From Thermodesulfobacteriota bacterium (GTDB lineage Bacteria; Desulfobacterota; QYQD01), in the NCBI GenBank assembly GCA_031082315.1, contig JAVHLC010000009.1, forward strand, positions 10,791 to 74,790: DNA of 64,000 nt, written 5' to 3'. The position numbers and the translations under genes are program-made. The notes beneath the pieces are model-generated. The model did no database searches and had not been told where the DNA came from. It saw nothing but the letters and a program-made list of their open reading frames with translations. Below, in pieces: positions 62,647-64,000 of this stretch (position 1 is the stretch's first letter; the number at the start of each line of letters is the position of its first letter).

Positions 62647-64000
62647 TCACACTTTTACAGCCGAAGCAAGCAGTTTTAAAGGCGACTGGGTTAGGATCCG
62701 TTTGTAATCCAAGGCCCTCCTTACCAGTGCGCCGGCCCATTCTCGTATGCCCAAGGCGTGGAGGTGTGTATATGTGGCCAGGACATTTTTGTAGCAAAAT
62801 CCGTCCCGTTCCCCATCAACACCATATCCGCGGTTAACAGAAAAGGCCATATACGCACCGGTATTCTTTTCCCAGGCCACGACACGCGAATAATGAAATT
62901 CATGCCCCCGCAGGACAGAACCACAGGCAAAATAAGGATTGGGCTTGTCTACCAGCATCTCCGTATATCCATGCCCCTGCGGCCTCTTCCCAAGGCAAAA
63001 ATCCACCGGAAGCACACCCGCCATCGGATATACTGTGTTGTCTATACTTATACTTCTTCCTAAATATATCAACCCGCCGCACTCTGCGTAAACCGGGAGG
63101 CCTTCTTCTACCCTCGCCCGTAAAGAACCGGCAAAATTCTTGTTTGCTGCCAGAAGCTCGGCATGGGTTTCCGGAAATCCCCCGCCTATATAGAGAGCGT
63201 CTAACTCCGGAAGCTGAGTATCCCGCAAGGGACTGACATCTATTAATCTAGCCCCATATTTCACCAATTCCTGGAGGTTCTCGGGATAATAAAACTGGAA
63301 GGCAGAGTCTCTAATAACCCCTATACACGGCTGCTTATATGACTTTACAGATAATCTCTCCTTAACAGGCTCATCAACCAGCAATGGCGGGGACTGTACA
63401 GCTATCTCCCACAGTTTATCCAGGTCCACATACTTTTCTACCATACTGCCTATGGCCATAGCGGCATCTATAGAACTCTGGTGTTCAAAATGGGGCGTCA
63501 GCCCCATGTGCCGTTCTGGAAGCCGGCCTTCCTTCAACCGAGGCAGCGCGCCAATGACCGGCAGCCCGCAATAATGCTCTACAGTACTGCGCACCATAGC
63601 CTCATGGCGGCTTCTGGCTATCTGATTGAGTATAATGCCCCTGATATCCACCGCCGGATCAAACTTCTGGCAGCCTAGGATCATGGCTGCCACCGTACGC
63701 GTGACCTTACTGCAATCAACCACTAATATAACCGGGGTTTGGAGCATCTTGGCAAGTTCAGCCGTACTATAAGTTCCAGCTTCATCTGTCCCGTCGTATA
63801 GCCCCCGGTTCCCCTCTATAATTGCACATTCACCTTCATCTATCCGTAACTGGAAGGAAGATATAACCTGCTCTTTACCCATGAGGAATGGGTCAAGATT
63901 ATAGCAAGGGTGTTCAGCAGCTAAAGTCAGCCAACCCGCATCGATATAATCCGGACCTTTTTTGAAGGGAACTATTTTAAAACCTTTATTGCGCAGGGCC
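62647..64000 (-). CDS. cbiA: Cobyrinate a,c-diamide synthase, 5' end beyond the window
   Basis: Reading frame open to the window edge: upstream of the ATG at 63880-63882 it continues (KGFKIVPFKKGPDYIDAGWL, NLDPFLMGKE), so the 450 or so visible residues lack only the P-loop end. It amidates cobyrinate in cobalamin biosynthesis, using glutamine. The N-terminal part has the CbiA/DTBS-like fold (IEGNRGLYDGTDEAGTYSTA, VDCSKVTRTVAAMI); the C-terminal class I glutamine amidotransferase has DALYIGGGFPE, YAECGGLIYLG (nucleophile Cys) and GHEFHYSR (His). Corrinoid is needed for AcsC/AcsD. Confidence 0.93.
   Translation of the reverse strand, partial: ALRNKGFKIVPFKKGPDYIDAGWLTLAAEHPCYNLDPFLMGKEQVISSFQLRIDEGECAIIEGNRGLYDGTDEAGTYSTAELAKMLQTPVILVVDCSKVTRTVAAMILGCQKFDPAVDIRGIILNQIARSRHEAMVRSTVEHYCGLPVIGALPRLKEGRLPERHMGLTPHFEHQSSIDAAMAIGSMVEKYVDLDKLWEIAVQSPPLLVDEPVKERLSVKSYKQPCIGVIRDSAFQFYYPENLQELVKYGARLIDVSPLRDTQLPELDALYIGGGFPETHAELLAANKNFAGSLRARVEEGLPVYAECGGLIYLGRSISIDNTVYPMAGVLPVDFCLGKRPQGHGYTEMLVDKPNPYFACGSVLRGHEFHYSRVVAWEKNTGAYMAFSVNRGYGVDGERDGFCYKNVLATYTHLHALGIREWAGALVRRALDYKRILTQSPLKLLASAVKV

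Noticed and set aside
1-64000. CRISPR arrays, rRNA, tRNA
   Set aside because: No regularly spaced 24-40 bp repeats and no cloverleaf or rRNA signature was recognised. The heptamer arrays are too short and irregular for CRISPR.
62647-64000. Cobalamin riboswitch for cbiA
   Set aside because: The 5' end of the gene is outside the window, so no leader can be examined.

Overview
The window looks like chromosome from an anaerobic, autotrophic or acetate-oxidising bacterium, most likely a member of the Desulfobacterota (former Deltaproteobacteria). Most of it is one long minus-strand Wood-Ljungdahl (reductive acetyl-CoA) cluster, about 19.5-56.0 kb. Lineage is inferred from gene content and style only; no rRNA or tRNA gene was seen.

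Left part (1-10.7 kb): ordinary housekeeping and signalling genes. These are two sensor kinases, a U32 peptidase, a double-GAF protein, MreB, a remnant of an inositol-monophosphatase gene, a DUF167/DivIVA-like/YggT trio, an M28 peptidase and an APS-kinase-like protein.

Accessory island (about 10.83-19.13 kb): bounded by two direct copies of a palindromic repeat. It holds three toxin-antitoxin pairs, a lone antitoxin-like gene, a 1504-residue NACHT/STAND-type NTPase that is visibly more G+C-rich than its surroundings, a RAYT-transposase remnant, and three sequences that look like integron attC sites. No integrase is present. The genes and sites resemble an integron cassette array (or CALIN) that has partly decayed.

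Wood-Ljungdahl cluster (19.1-56.0 kb, all minus strand). In transcription order: a NuoE/NuoF-like protein behind a sigma-54-like promoter; Fhs; FolD; CooS; HdrA-3; MvhD-3; HdrC/ferredoxin; MetV-3/MetF-3; HdrC; HdrB; HdrA-2; MvhD-2; HdrC; HdrA-1; MvhD-1; MetV-2/MetF-2; two response regulators and a hybrid kinase; MetV-1/MetF-1; AcsD; AcsB; AcsC; AcsE; and a GltD-formate dehydrogenase fusion. Together they encode both branches: formate to methyl-THF, and CO2 to CO to acetyl-CoA. Three MetFV pairs and three HdrA/MvhD pairs suggest several flavin-based electron-bifurcating methylene-THF reductase complexes.

Four proteins in this cluster are interrupted by an in-frame UGA exactly where homologues carry a Cys (Cys or Sec for formate dehydrogenase), each followed by a bacterial SECIS-like hairpin. 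They are FdhA, HdrA-3, MvhD-3 and MvhD-1. I read them as selenoproteins, not pseudogenes; MvhD-1 also needs a TTG start.

Right part (56-64 kb): AICAR transformylase, PlsC, Ddl, an HD-domain protein, DnaA, a 2x[4Fe-4S] ferredoxin and the 3' part of a CbiA-type cobyrinate amidase. Corrinoid is the cofactor of AcsC/AcsD, so CbiA fits the pathway. Throughout the window, many intergenic gaps carry short repeats built from 7-bp units (AGCTGAA-, GTTCACC- and GTCAATA-type) in inverted arrangement.
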